Positions 7,792-16,832 of a stretch of DNA of 64,000 nt are shown here, piece by piece. The stretch lies in assembly GCA_050304135.1 (NCBI GenBank), contig JBNLDC010000012.1:62001-126000 (forward strand), given 5' to 3'. The translations under genes and the position numbers were made by a program. The stretch comes from JAFGNB01 sp050304135 (lineage in GTDB: Bacteria > Fibrobacterota > Chitinivibrionia > Chitinivibrionales > Chitinispirillaceae). The notes below the pieces were generated by a model, which saw only the letters and a list, made by a program, of their open reading frames with translations, was not told where the DNA came from and made no database searches. How positions within the stretch are numbered: position 1 is the stretch's first letter; each line of letters opens with the position of its first letter.

Positions 7792-9237
7792 TCATTCGCC
7801 AATCCGGAGATCTCCTGAAAGGGTCGAATTATCAGGCACGGTAAACGGTGCGTCGGTCCGGTTCGCTACCATGGCATCACCGATAATTGAACACCTCTTT
7901 CCGAAAAAAACATCTCCTTCAACCGAGAGTCGACGGCAATGCCTGAGCGATGGTATATCGTTTTTAAAACGCTCGTCCATCTGGTCCACAGTACCGAAAA
8001 ACCGGGAATCAAGAGTAAGCTCCGGTGACTCTTGTTTCTGTTTTGGTGTGGAAATAATGCAGAAATCATCGGTAAGAGTGTAGTAATCGGATCTCAGAAG
8101 CAGCAGATCCTCGCAGGTTTTTACGGGAATAAAACGTGAACGTGGAACAGCTACGGCATCGGTATTCGGCAGTACCGAGAGCGCTGATCCCATTGCCGAC
8201 TCCAGCTGGTACACCAGTGGAGAGTTAGGATCCGAAGCTTCCACGTATTTATTATTGCAGAGAAGTGGTAATTGGAGAACTCCACCCGAGGTGGTCAGCT
8301 GTTCATCAAGGGCAGTGAGATCAATCCAGAGGTTGTTGGTGTTGAAAAAACGGTGACGGTAAATATCCTGAAAAAAACGAAGGTCCTCTTCGGGGCACTG
8401 AATCGATTCACGAAGCATCAGGGAACCATCACTGCGCCGGGCGATATGCCCTCCCTTGCGATCCATCGGGGTCCGTTCAGTTACCTCCATCAGAAAACTG
8501 TGTGATTCTGATGCAAGATAGCCGAGCAAAGCGGGATCAAACGCTGCCCCCATGTTGTCGATATTGGAGATAAACGCGTATCGGTATCCTTTTTTCAGAA
8601 GCATTTTCAGGAGGCCGGTACTCAACAGTGCCGTATAAATATCGCCATGTCCCGGTGGGTTCCATTCCAACTGCGGTGATGCGGGCCAGGTGACGGGCAA
8701 CAGGGTTTCAGCATCTATTCTGGGGAATTTGTTCTGGAGAAATGAGTGGGGCAGCGAGTCGGATAATTCGGGATATGTCTCCAGTGTTGACAGTGATTCC
8801 GCATCTGTGTTAAAGCTGTTCATTAAAATCAGGGGAATTTGTGTACCTGTTTTTCGGGAACTGTCGAGAAGCTGCCGGATAGTAATATCGAGAAAGTGGT
8901 ACCCCTCCTTAACGTGAATCAGTGACTTCGGTCCGCTGCAACCCATGGTGGTACCGAGTCCGCCGTTTAACTTTATAACGACGGTGCGGGGAAGAGCTTC
9001 GGTTCCGTGCTTGCGGTATGGTGCGAGATCCTTGAGCGTCTGCAGTTCCCTCGGTAGAACAGGAGAGATGGTATTCTCCCGTATCAGGCCTCTTTTTCCG
9101 GTACGAAACTGCCGGTAAAAACCGGAGAAGGCGTTAATAGCTGGTTCAGATGCTCCGGTTGAACGCATTTTGTCAATAAAGTGCTGAAGGTCTGATTCAA
9201 TTGTCGGACCGGTGGCCGGTAGTGGTGCGGGATTCAT
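7792..9237 (-). CDS. UTP--glucose-1-phosphate uridylyltransferase, eukaryotic (UGP2) type
   Basis: A 481-residue enzyme that makes UDP-glucose for glycans. It belongs to the UDPGP family typical of eukaryotes and some bacteria, not to GalU. The nucleotide-binding motif KLNGGLGTTMGCSGPKS, the lysine-bearing NPPGHGDIY motif and the FISNIDNMGA motif are clear. The C-terminal part resembles the left-handed beta-helix tail. The frame runs 22 codons further upstream to a TTG (9303) and would add a hydrophobic leader. I took the ATG at 9237, which gives a cytoplasmic protein, although neither start has a convincing ribosome site. It may feed the glycosyltransferases at 47916-56953. Confidence 0.85.
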   Translation of the reverse strand: MNPAPLPATGPTIESDLQHFIDKMRSTGASEPAINAFSGFYRQFRTGKRGLIRENTISPVLPRELQTLKDLAPYRKHGTEALPRTVVIKLNGGLGTTMGCSGPKSLIHVKEGYHFLDITIRQLLDSSRKTGTQIPLILMNSFNTDAESLSTLETYPELSDSLPHSFLQNKFPRIDAETLLPVTWPASPQLEWNPPGHGDIYTALLSTGLLKMLLKKGYRYAFISNIDNMGAAFDPALLGYLASESHSFLMEVTERTPMDRKGGHIARRSDGSLMLRESIQCPEEDLRFFQDIYRHRFFNTNNLWIDLTALDEQLTTSGGVLQLPLLCNNKYVEASDPNSPLVYQLESAMGSALSVLPNTDAVAVPRSRFIPVKTCEDLLLLRSDYYTLTDDFCIISTPKQKQESPELTLDSRFFGTVDQMDERFKNDIPSLRHCRRLSVEGDVFFGKRCSIIGDAMVANRTDAPFTVPDNSTLSGDLRIGE

Positions 9238-9435
9238 CGGCAGTTGACGGTTCTCCGGGTGAACTGTAATTGGTAGCAGCAACAGTAAAAACACATATTT
9301 CAATATAATTAATGGCTTATACTTCCACTATTTAGGTATTTTCAACTTTAAGACGATGAATCTGATGAATGCTTGATGATGGAAGTGTTCCTCAGATTCA
9401 TTTACAATGGTTTCCCTGTGGAAAAGGTGATGGAA

Positions 9436-10869
9436 ATGTTCAAGTACAGCATGAACATGAACAGGAAGAGTACCCGGATACCGGTAGGTGCCCTTCTGGT
9501 AGTGCTTTGGGCAGGCATTGCCCCGGGAAAGGTCTACACACTGGATCCGCTCATTGAGGATGCACTTAAAAATTCCGTTCCCCTCCAGAGTGTCAAGAGG
9601 GAGATCGATCAGGTGGAGTCGGAAATACAGGAACTGTTCGCCGGACTGTTTCCTCAGATAAGCGGGGCGGTTGATGTCGGACATACGTTTGCCTATTATC
9701 TGCCGTTTGTGGTGAAGAGTTTTCCGGATGGGGCTGCTGTTTCAGATGCCGGAGCGTATCCGACCGATGGAGGAATTCTCGCCCGGAAAAGCGCCGCGTA
9801 CCAGCAGAACGGGATGCTGTCCAGCGACCTTTTTACTATACCGTCGAACACCGCGACCTCAGCGTTGACGCTCAGTCAACCACTCTTTCTGCAGGGAAAA
9901 ACAGTTATCCGATTCAAAATCGCCCGGGCGCGTCAGCGGATGACTATCTGCAAATATGAAGAAACACGTAACCTGGTCAAGGGTGAAACGATAAAACTGT
10001 TCTACCGGGTACTCCTTGAGCAGAAGCGGCTTGCAGGCAGCAGTGAACATCGTGACCTGGCCGAAGAAGAACACCGGATTGCTACGGTGAATTTTTCGTT
10101 TGGACGGGCGCGGGAACTCGATACCCTCAACTCTCTGCTGCAACTTGAGCAGGCTCGGATTGATCACGATAAAGCAGAAAGTGACCGTCGCAGCGCCTGC
10201 GAAGCAATCATCACTCACTGCGGTATTGCTGAAAATCCGTCGGCATTCTGGGTTGACGGTGAGTTTCCAGAACCGGTTTTTCTTATCACTACCGAAGAGG
10301 CCGTTGAACAATTGCACCGGGGAAATCACCGTATAATTCAGATGAAAGGTGATGAAATTGTTCAGCGTGAACGGGTGCGACTGGCAAAAGCTGACTATCT
10401 TCCGATGGTACTGGCTGGTGCGACTGTTGGAAAAGTTGCCCGGTTTTCGGAACTCGAGCGCTTGGATGATATCGATTGGGGTGACGACCAGAAAGTATTT
10501 GTATCACTTTCATGGACTCTTTTTTCAGGACTCTCACGACAGCATGTGGTCAGGCAGCAGATCGCCCGGCGTGATATCGCGTTTCTTTCACAGAAGCGGA
10601 CGATCGATTCGCTTGAACTTGCTGTAAGAACATCATGGGAACAGACCAAAATGGAACTGGAGCAGCTCAGTGCGTGGGAAACTGTCGTGACAATAGCACA
10701 TAAAAGTCATGCGGTTGCCGTTACAGCCGCCGGAGTAGGCAGTGTGACACCGTTAGAATTGCAGAATGCCCGGCTGGAGTTGAATAAAAAGATCCTGGGG
10801 TACACCGAAGCTCTCTATTCGTTTCACTGCTCGGTTACTGATTTCAAGATGTTGATCGGGATGCTCTGA
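9436..10869 (+). CDS. TolC-family outer membrane efflux protein
   Basis: A 477-residue outer-membrane channel protein of the OEP family. A signal peptide follows a basic N-terminus (MNRKSTRIPVGALLVVLW), and the mature protein consists of long amphipathic helices and barrel strands in the usual two-repeat arrangement. KADYLPMVLAGATVG is the characteristic start of the second repeat's strands. No membrane-fusion or inner-membrane pump gene is adjacent, so the partner pump is elsewhere. The ATG at 9436 was chosen because GGAAAAGG lies just upstream and it leaves a sensible signal peptide; the frame is open from 9373. Its 3' end overlaps the convergent MFS gene by 26 bases. Confidence 0.85.
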   Translation: MFKYSMNMNRKSTRIPVGALLVVLWAGIAPGKVYTLDPLIEDALKNSVPLQSVKREIDQVESEIQELFAGLFPQISGAVDVGHTFAYYLPFVVKSFPDGAAVSDAGAYPTDGGILARKSAAYQQNGMLSSDLFTIPSNTATSALTLSQPLFLQGKTVIRFKIARARQRMTICKYEETRNLVKGETIKLFYRVLLEQKRLAGSSEHRDLAEEEHRIATVNFSFGRARELDTLNSLLQLEQARIDHDKAESDRRSACEAIITHCGIAENPSAFWVDGEFPEPVFLITTEEAVEQLHRGNHRIIQMKGDEIVQRERVRLAKADYLPMVLAGATVGKVARFSELERLDDIDWGDDQKVFVSLSWTLFSGLSRQHVVRQQIARRDIAFLSQKRTIDSLELAVRTSWEQTKMELEQLSAWETVVTIAHKSHAVAVTAAGVGSVTPLELQNARLELNKKILGYTEALYSFHCSVTDFKMLIGML

Positions 10870-12070
10870 TTGGTCTGAAAAAAACAAGCAGCATTATAAA
10901 CCCGCCAACAGAAAACAGCAGCGGCATCAGCCAGAACCGGCTGAACAGGATCGTACCGGTATCCGGGTGGGCTGTCCGTTCCGCAATAACCCCTGAGAGA
11001 ATATTCCCCGCAAGGGTACTTATCCCACCGGCAAAAAGTGCGAAGTACTGGTGCGCTCCGGAACGGTTCTCCCGGTCGCAGTAGCCGTCAAGAAAGATCG
11101 ATGCGGTAACAAAAACAAATGCGAACGTCAATCCGTGAATGCCGATACTGCAGTATAAAAGCGGGCCGGTAATTCCCAGTGCGAACAGTGTAAACCGTAA
11201 AATTTCAAGCACCGCACCGAAAAGCAGTACTTTTTTACTCCCGAAACGTACAATCGCCGCTCCCAGAAGCGCCATTCCGGCTATCTCGGGTACCTGACCG
11301 ATACTGAGTATCGGTAGAATGTTGTTTTCATGGTAACCGAGTGAACGCAGAAAAGGGGCTCCACCATACATATACATCCGGTCGGCAATCGAGATTAGTA
11401 CCGCGGCGATACAGAGGAACAGCACCGGTTGCCGCAGTACGATTCTGAGCGATTCTCTGGGAAGCAGGGTGGTCGGGCGGTTGATGACGGGGGAACCACG
11501 GGGTATCGAGAACATGAAAATGGACAAAGCGAGCGCCGAGTATACCCCGAGCTGCAGAGCGGGTTCGAGGTCACCGGAGGATTCCGATTTCCAGAGGCAG
11601 AGGAGACGGTAACACCAGGCTGCCGCAATCCAGCCAATGGTACCCCAGAGCCGTATGCCCCCGAAGGTTTTCACCGCCTGCGGGGCATGGTGAAAGGTTA
11701 TGGCGGTGGTAAGTGCGGTAGTGGGACCGATCAGCAACCAGTAAAGCAGGTAACAGAAAAATACAGGTACAAATGAGGTTTGTGTCGAAAGAATGAATAG
11801 CGCCAGAGCACCGGTTGCATGGGTGAGTGAAAGCAGACGTTCAGCGCTGATGTACCGGTCGGCAATAAGTGCGCCGATGAACGGAGAAACAAGCGTCGAG
11901 AGGGCACTGCCGGCAAGAATATACCCTGTCTGAAGACCGGAAAAACCGCACTGTGATTTCAGGTACAGGCTGATAATCGGCATAGTGGAGCCGAGCACCA
12001 GAAACTGCAGGAACATCATTATCGCAAGGCGGATAACCGGAGGATCGCCAGAACTTCGAACTTTTGACAT
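10844..12070 (-). CDS. MFS transporter, nucleoside:H+ symporter (NupG)-like
   Basis: A 408-residue inner-membrane protein with about 12 hydrophobic spans. The first spans and loop (MMFLQFLVLGS, GALIADRYISAERLLSL) closely follow the NupG/LacY-like branch, where the loop between helices 2 and 3 reads ADKWLSAKWV in E. coli NupG. Substrate is not readable from sequence; nucleosides are the first guess. It lies downstream of the hydrogenase array on the same strand but is separated by 171 bases, so co-transcription is uncertain. Its stop overlaps the end of the convergent TolC-family gene. Confidence 0.8.
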   Translation of the reverse strand: MSKVRSSGDPPVIRLAIMMFLQFLVLGSTMPIISLYLKSQCGFSGLQTGYILAGSALSTLVSPFIGALIADRYISAERLLSLTHATGALALFILSTQTSFVPVFFCYLLYWLLIGPTTALTTAITFHHAPQAVKTFGGIRLWGTIGWIAAAWCYRLLCLWKSESSGDLEPALQLGVYSALALSIFMFSIPRGSPVINRPTTLLPRESLRIVLRQPVLFLCIAAVLISIADRMYMYGGAPFLRSLGYHENNILPILSIGQVPEIAGMALLGAAIVRFGSKKVLLFGAVLEILRFTLFALGITGPLLYCSIGIHGLTFAFVFVTASIFLDGYCDRENRSGAHQYFALFAGGISTLAGNILSGVIAERTAHPDTGTILFSRFWLMPLLFSVGGFIMLLVFFRPIRASRSTS

Positions 12071-12241
12071 TGGGGGTTACCTGTGGTCCGGAAAGGGGAG
12101 AACACGGCACTGGAAATACAAGTAATAGAAACGTTGGTGCTGCACAGGTAACTTTCGGCGTTGAAATGATCTGCGGCTTAAATTTTTACTGGTGAAAATA
12201 GGATACGCTCCGGTTGCGGGGCCAGTTCTAACCGCGGGATT

Positions 12242-12784
12242 TCACAAAGGGTTATTCCGGAGATCATATTTGGAGCGGAATGTGCCGCTTTCTGTCTCTC
12301 CGATGAGCAGCGCAACCAATCGATTGATCGCCTCGTCCACCACATAGCTCAGACTGGTGCTTAAACGTTCCGGGGTGGCAATGGTAATCCCGCGGATTTC
12401 CCACGGTGGAAACGGATCACAGAGACGGAGTCGCTGCAGAGACTGCATGACGGTGGCAATATCGAGCTGGTGTTGTGACGCGGCAGTAACGGGAGTTTTC
12501 GAGTCGGTTATTGTAAGCAGGTCGCCCGGTCGTGTGCCGGCTACCGCATCAAGGAAAATGAAAAACCGTTCAGGTGAAAGCATTTCCGTTATAGCATACA
12601 GATCACCGCCAAGTGTAGTAAATTCAAGATTGTAGCGGCCTGCGGTATCGGCGAAATGTTCCCGAAGTCGGTCAAGCGCGACTATTCCGGCACCGTCATC
12701 CCCGGCGAGAGTATTGCCGATTCCGATAAAACAGAGGTGCAACGGTGCGGCGGCGGCGGGGTCCGACAGTTTGTCACTGGTCAT
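12242..12784 (-). CDS. [NiFe] hydrogenase maturation protease (HyaD/HycI family)
   Basis: A 180-residue endopeptidase that trims the C-terminal peptide of the hydrogenase large subunit after nickel insertion. The hallmark GIGNTLAGDDGAG (residues 21-33) is present. The three nickel-sensing residues of the family are best matched by D30, D79 (IFLDAV) and H105. It is the last gene of the hydrogenase array and starts four bases after the ferredoxin stop. Its expected substrate is the large subunit encoded two genes upstream, which has the matching DPCLSCATH site and a 27-residue tail. Confidence 0.9.
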   Translation of the reverse strand: MTSDKLSDPAAAAPLHLCFIGIGNTLAGDDGAGIVALDRLREHFADTAGRYNLEFTTLGGDLYAITEMLSPERFFIFLDAVAGTRPGDLLTITDSKTPVTAASQHQLDIATVMQSLQRLRLCDPFPPWEIRGITIATPERLSTSLSYVVDEAINRLVALLIGETESGTFRSKYDLRNNPL

Positions 12785-12787
12785 CGG

Positions 12788-13510
12788 TCAGCCATAGAGT
12801 TTCACTGAATATGCACAGGTTGCGGTATCTGGAGCCGAAGAGACTAAGCGTGGACGTTTGCCGCTTATTTTTGAAAAGTACCCGGCCAGATAATTGTAAA
12901 AGAGTACGCAGATGTCACCTCCAAGTGCTATTCGCTCCCGCTCGCAGAGGTCGCGCACATAACAGGTACCAACCGAGAGCGAAAGCATATCCCCTTCAAC
13001 TGAAAATGAGAGATCCCAGGCGGGGGAGAGCGTAGCTGCCACGTGGTTACACGCCTCCTCCAGGGTTTGTACCGGCTGATACCGCGGTAGTTGCGCTGCC
13101 AGAGACATACCTGCCATGGTGCCGACGGAAGGGAGGCTTTCGCCGAGGGTCTGTTTGAGTACCGAAGCGACCGACAGCAGACGGACTCCCAGATCCCGCA
13201 AAGCGTCACCAACCATTTCGGGTTCAGTGGGAATAAGGAGCGGATGTGGTGGTTTACCGGATTTGGCTGCGAGATCGAGAGCGTACCGGTCATGGTGGTA
13301 GCTTGCGGCGAGTGGCAGATCTTCGTGGTGGATGGCGGTTGCCGGACAGATTTCGCTGCAGCTCAGGCAACCGAAACACTCCGCCGTATTGACGACCTCG
13401 GGTATGTTATCTGTTTCCGACCATTCAAATACTTTTGTCGGGCAGATTTCAACACAGAATGAGCAACCGACACATGCTTTTTTGTCGACAGATAGTGTTA
13501 CGGGTTTCAT
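12788..13510 (-). CDS. Two-[4Fe-4S] ferredoxin fused to a V4R-like cysteine domain
   Basis: A 240-residue protein, probably the electron-transfer partner of the hydrogenase. Residues 10-60 hold two classic CxxCxxCxxxC motifs (C13, C16, C19, C23 and C45, C48, C51, C55). Residues about 95-240 form a second domain with cysteines C183, C201 and C232. Its pattern and flanking residues match the stand-alone protein at 15860-16348 (TCxVR, then a cysteine, AG and GK, then a cysteine). This domain recalls the V4R/hydrocarbon-binding and amino-thiazoline hydrolase-like folds, which bind small ligands or metals. The start ATG overlaps the large-subunit stop as ATGA, and GGAG lies six bases upstream, so translation is coupled. 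Confidence 0.85.
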   Translation of the reverse strand: MKPVTLSVDKKACVGCSFCVEICPTKVFEWSETDNIPEVVNTAECFGCLSCSEICPATAIHHEDLPLAASYHHDRYALDLAAKSGKPPHPLLIPTEPEMVGDALRDLGVRLLSVASVLKQTLGESLPSVGTMAGMSLAAQLPRYQPVQTLEEACNHVAATLSPAWDLSFSVEGDMLSLSVGTCYVRDLCERERIALGGDICVLFYNYLAGYFSKISGKRPRLVSSAPDTATCAYSVKLYG

Positions 13511-14907
13511 GAGTTTTCTCCACGGGTAATGGTGCGGAACACCGTTCCGTTACGGTGCATGTCAATCTGCAGTGCCATACGTCCCGCCACATGGGTGGCA
13601 CAGGAGAGGCAGGGGTCAAAACAGCGGACGGCGAATTCCATCGCATTGAACAGGTTCGCATCATCGCTGCCACTTGCTTTGCTTGAACGTGCCAGTGCGG
13701 TGATGGTTGCATCGATGGCATCGTAGTTGTTTTGTGTGGCGACAATCAGGTTTGCGGAAACGATGTGTCCCTGTTGATCGGTGGTATAGTCGTGAATAAG
13801 AATACCGCGTGGTGCTTCGATCATACCGCGGAAGGTTCCTTTACCGATGGTTACGGGGATGAAAATCGGAGCATTGGCGGAAGATGCGGAGCTGAGTTCA
13901 ACGATACGTTCAGCAAAATGAACCATTTCAATGCAGCGAGCCTGGATCGCATCAAATGCGGTTCTGCGATCGGTGGTGCCGTTCTTGAACTGTTGCAACA
14001 ATGCATCGGCTTTCGGCGTAGTGAACCGGCTGTTCACGAGCAGCCGGGCGAGGGGGCCCACAAAAAAGGAATCACCGCTGCTCAGTCTGACCGATTTCAT
14101 GTACGAACCGTACATGATATGTTCTTTGAGTGTCCGGTCATAATCAGCGGTAGTAAAGGTGCCTGAGATCTCTGCGGCCGTATCTCCGATAACAGCATCG
14201 CCCTGTAGATAGGAGATCGCCTTATTCTCGGAAAGTGCCACCGCTTTCATTGGTAAAGCAGTAGTTTCGCGGACATTTTCAAGCGCCGAGAGTTTTTCGG
14301 TCATTACCGGATACAGGGAATCGAGCAGTTCGATCGCTTCATTGCCCCAGCCGCGTATAGTGGCAATATCCTCTGCAGGCGGCCGGTACGACATGCCACC
14401 CGGCAGTGCGGTTACCGGATGTATACCCCGCCCCCCGATTTTTTCGACGATTTTCTGCCCGATACTTCTGAGACGCAGTGCTTTTTTCGCTATTTCGGGA
14501 TGGTCGGACAGCATCCGGAAAATGGATTTTTCCGTGCCGCTGTTTCCGTAGTCAAGGAGGTCCGGACCGGTGAGAACAAAACAGCTCAAGGCGTGGGAAT
14601 GGAGCAGGTGCCCATAGTAAAGCAGTTCACGAAGCAGTCGTGCCTCGTCCGGCGCCGTAACCCCGCAGCCGTTTTCGATGGCAATGACCGAAGCAAGGTG
14701 ATGCGCAGCCGGACAGACGCCACAGATCCGTCCGGTGATAAGCGGCATCTTGGCACACTCCATTCCTTCGACCAGTTTTTCGAATCCCCTCAGTTCAAGG
14801 ACATGCAGGTGACCTTTGATCACCTCTCCGTTGTCGTCACACTCAAGGGAAATCTTCGCGTGTCCCTCGATGCGGGTGACCGGTTCAAGCGTAACGGTTT
14901 TCGTCAT
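13507..14907 (-). CDS. [NiFe] hydrogenase large (catalytic) subunit, group 3-like
   Basis: A 466-residue cytoplasmic subunit that splits or makes H2 at a nickel-iron site. The N-terminal ligand motif is RICGVCPAAHH (C62, C65) and the C-terminal motif is DPCLSCATH (C433, C436, H439). A 27-residue tail follows H439, as expected for a precursor cut by the protease two genes downstream. The short loops and the CATH ending resemble MvhA/HoxH-type (group 3) enzymes and not membrane-bound group 1 enzymes. It is preceded by AAAGGA, lies 32 bases after the small-subunit gene, and overlaps the ferredoxin gene by four bases. Direction of the reaction in vivo cannot be read. Confidence 0.95.
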   Translation of the reverse strand: MTKTVTLEPVTRIEGHAKISLECDDNGEVIKGHLHVLELRGFEKLVEGMECAKMPLITGRICGVCPAAHHLASVIAIENGCGVTAPDEARLLRELLYYGHLLHSHALSCFVLTGPDLLDYGNSGTEKSIFRMLSDHPEIAKKALRLRSIGQKIVEKIGGRGIHPVTALPGGMSYRPPAEDIATIRGWGNEAIELLDSLYPVMTEKLSALENVRETTALPMKAVALSENKAISYLQGDAVIGDTAAEISGTFTTADYDRTLKEHIMYGSYMKSVRLSSGDSFFVGPLARLLVNSRFTTPKADALLQQFKNGTTDRRTAFDAIQARCIEMVHFAERIVELSSASSANAPIFIPVTIGKGTFRGMIEAPRGILIHDYTTDQQGHIVSANLIVATQNNYDAIDATITALARSSKASGSDDANLFNAMEFAVRCFDPCLSCATHVAGRMALQIDMHRNGTVFRTITRGENS

Positions 14908-14939
14908 ACGACAGATCCTTTATGGTAGTGCGTTGTTTA

Positions 14940-15863
14940 CTAATGTCCGCCGGGAGTTTCCGCCCAGCTTTTCATTTTTACGGCAGGTTTGTTATACATA
15001 ATCGGCGATGCCAGCGAGTAGGCATAGTACGTTTTCGCTTCCTTTTCCATATACCGGTGGATGTCGTCGGTGTCGATGCCGGTGAGCATATTCATCCGCC
15101 GGCCCACCATGGTTCTTATGTCAAGGTGTGGTTCGGTGACAATGTCAAACGACGGCCCGGCGCACCCTGCACAGGCAACACCCCGGTTGGGGCAGGGCGA
15201 TAGGCAGCGGTCCATGGAAACTGAGCCGAGGCAGACAACTCCTTGACTCAGGAAACAGAGTTTCTCATCGTCGGCGTGCACCTGCGAGGTTTTCAGGGTT
15301 ACTCCCTCCTGTTTTTTCATTGTCCGTTCACACTGCGAACAGACCGTCCGCTGTTCGAGGGTGTGACGCTGCGGATCGCTCAGTGCACCGAGCGCCGTTG
15401 CGATCCACGACGGATGCGGTGGACATCCGGGAAGAAAAAGATCGACGGGGACTGCTTCGTTCACGGGAACGACGCTCTGTTCAAGCTGGGGTAGGGACGC
15501 ATCGAGTACCTCATCCTGAGCGGTGGTGGGACCGTTTTTGTACACCCCCGAAAGGATGGCGTCGGGAGGGTAGAGCCACCCGATACCCGATGGACCACCA
15601 TAAACTGCACAGGTGCCGAAAGCAATAAGTGTTTTGACGCTTTTGCGCAGTGCGAGTGTCGCCTCCCGGTCATGCTCACTCCGGATTGCACCCTCAATGA
15701 TGCCGACATCGGCTGGGGGGTATCCTTTTTCATCCATTAAAACGGGAATGCGCACAAATTCAAAGGAGTCCATCAGGTTGAGCAGTTTTTCATGGAGATC
15801 GACGAGCGCAACGTGGCAACCTGAACATCCTGAGAGCCATTCGGTGGAGATGGTTGTTTTCAT
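14940..15863 (-). CDS. [NiFe] hydrogenase small (Fe-S) subunit, MvhG/HoxY-like
   Basis: A 307-residue electron-transfer subunit. The proximal cluster ligands are C13, C16 (SGCSGC), C85 (FGTCAVYGG) and C147 (PGCPPHP). Eight more cysteines lie between residues 175 and 234 (SQC, LCF, VVC, RC, PCP, CAGC), enough for two further clusters. No twin-arginine signal peptide is present, so the enzyme is cytoplasmic. I chose the ATG at 15863, 43 codons inside the longest frame, because it gives the family N-terminus, has GGAGG at good spacing and overlaps the previous gene's stop as ATGA. Confidence 0.93.
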   Translation of the reverse strand: MKTTISTEWLSGCSGCHVALVDLHEKLLNLMDSFEFVRIPVLMDEKGYPPADVGIIEGAIRSEHDREATLALRKSVKTLIAFGTCAVYGGPSGIGWLYPPDAILSGVYKNGPTTAQDEVLDASLPQLEQSVVPVNEAVPVDLFLPGCPPHPSWIATALGALSDPQRHTLEQRTVCSQCERTMKKQEGVTLKTSQVHADDEKLCFLSQGVVCLGSVSMDRCLSPCPNRGVACAGCAGPSFDIVTEPHLDIRTMVGRRMNMLTGIDTDDIHRYMEKEAKTYYAYSLASPIMYNKPAVKMKSWAETPGGH

Positions 15864-16348
15864 TGCATGTCCTCCAGTACCAGTTCCTTCAGGCAGCCGT
15901 TCGGTCCGGCGTGCAGGATTTCGAGCGTTGCTTTTTTGCCTTTGAGAATTTTTTCCAAAGCTCCGGCGAAAACGCCGTGCGACATGTAACAAAGGGAACG
16001 TTTCTGTTCATGGCCATACCGGAAGAGGGCGTTGCGGACCATACAGGTATGAAACACCAGCCGGATTTTCTGTTTGGTGCCTTCGGTGGTGACGGCATTG
16101 GTCTGTGCACCGGCGAACGGTTCAAACTCCCAGACGATTCCCTTTGCGGTTAAAGCCTCACTGAGCAGCCTGATTGCGGCGAGTGGATCATTCTCTTCGG
16201 TGGTTTCTTCAACGACTGCAGCGCCGAATTTCTTTCCTGCCAGTGCGCAGATGGAAAGGCTGCCCTGTCCGAGATTCTTCTCGGAGGCACTTGCGAGGGC
16301 ACCTACGAAGCAGGAAACATCGTGTAAGGTATCGATGCTGTTGTTCAT
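15860..16348 (-). CDS. Hydrogenase-linked V4R-like cysteine-domain protein
   Basis: A 162-residue soluble protein. Its C-terminal half carries C102, C120 and C152 with the motif TCMVR, a stretch around FAGALEKILKGKK, and a final cysteine. The same arrangement ends the ferredoxin encoded at 12788-13510 (C-x17-C in both, then x31 versus x30). The fold guess is the V4R / hydrocarbon-binding or amino-thiazoline carboxylate hydrolase-like group, which often senses ligands or metals. The start at 16348 has AAGGAG ten bases upstream. It is coupled to the small-subunit gene by an ATGA overlap, which argues for a direct role with the hydrogenase. No function is established. Confidence 0.75.
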   Translation of the reverse strand: MNNSIDTLHDVSCFVGALASASEKNLGQGSLSICALAGKKFGAAVVEETTEENDPLAAIRLLSEALTAKGIVWEFEPFAGAQTNAVTTEGTKQKIRLVFHTCMVRNALFRYGHEQKRSLCYMSHGVFAGALEKILKGKKATLEILHAGPNGCLKELVLEDMQ

Positions 16349-16421
16349 GGCATGGTTACTCCTTGCCGAAATGGATAGGTGGACCGGAAGTGCGGAGTGT
16401 TTGGATCTCAGCAGTGTGGAT

Positions 16422-16757
16422 TCAGGCTTCCGGATGCAGTTGGGCGAGAACTTCGCCGTCAATCATTCGTGGTAAACCGAAAACGACAATCATTCGGCTA
16501 CCGGTATATCCGATAATCATTTTCCCCTTACCGAATTCAAGTAACAGCCGGTGGACGGACCCGAGGTTGAGTTGCGTCCCGATTTGCCGCCAGAGCTTCA
16601 TGGCCGTGGCAATTGCGGCGGCGACGGCCTCCGGATCTTCGGTGCAGCTTTGGACCGACCGGAGAAGAAAACCGTCTTCGCTAATCTCAAACGCTCCTTC
16701 AACTCCACGCAGTTCAATTATGACATCAATCGGTGAAGGTGCAGTTTCCTGAGGCAC
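16422..16757 (-). CDS. Roadblock/LC7 domain protein (copy 1 in the hydrogenase array)
   Basis: A 111-residue single-domain protein of the Roadblock/LC7 (MglB-like) superfamily. The helix-strand pattern with GVEGAFEISEDGFLL, then a long helix, then LLEFGKGKMIIGYTG and RMIVVFG is typical. Such proteins form dimers that regulate or scaffold small GTPases or sensor complexes. It starts at GTG (16757), supported by AGAGG at good spacing. It is clearly paralogous to the next gene upstream. No Ras-like GTPase is encoded in the window, so the usual partner is missing or encoded elsewhere. Confidence 0.82.
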   Translation of the reverse strand: MPQETAPSPIDVIIELRGVEGAFEISEDGFLLRSVQSCTEDPEAVAAAIATAMKLWRQIGTQLNLGSVHRLLLEFGKGKMIIGYTGSRMIVVFGLPRMIDGEVLAQLHPEA

Positions 16758-16832
16758 TACCGTTCCTCTCGTAACCGTTTCAATCGACGGGCCTCATGTA
16801 ACGAGACCGTTTGGTATAAACCGAAGGTGATT

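Noticed and set aside
13732..14928. Long plus-strand frames opposite the hydrogenase large subunit
   Set aside because: The minus-strand frame has all hydrogenase motifs; the opposite frames are codon-pattern shadows.
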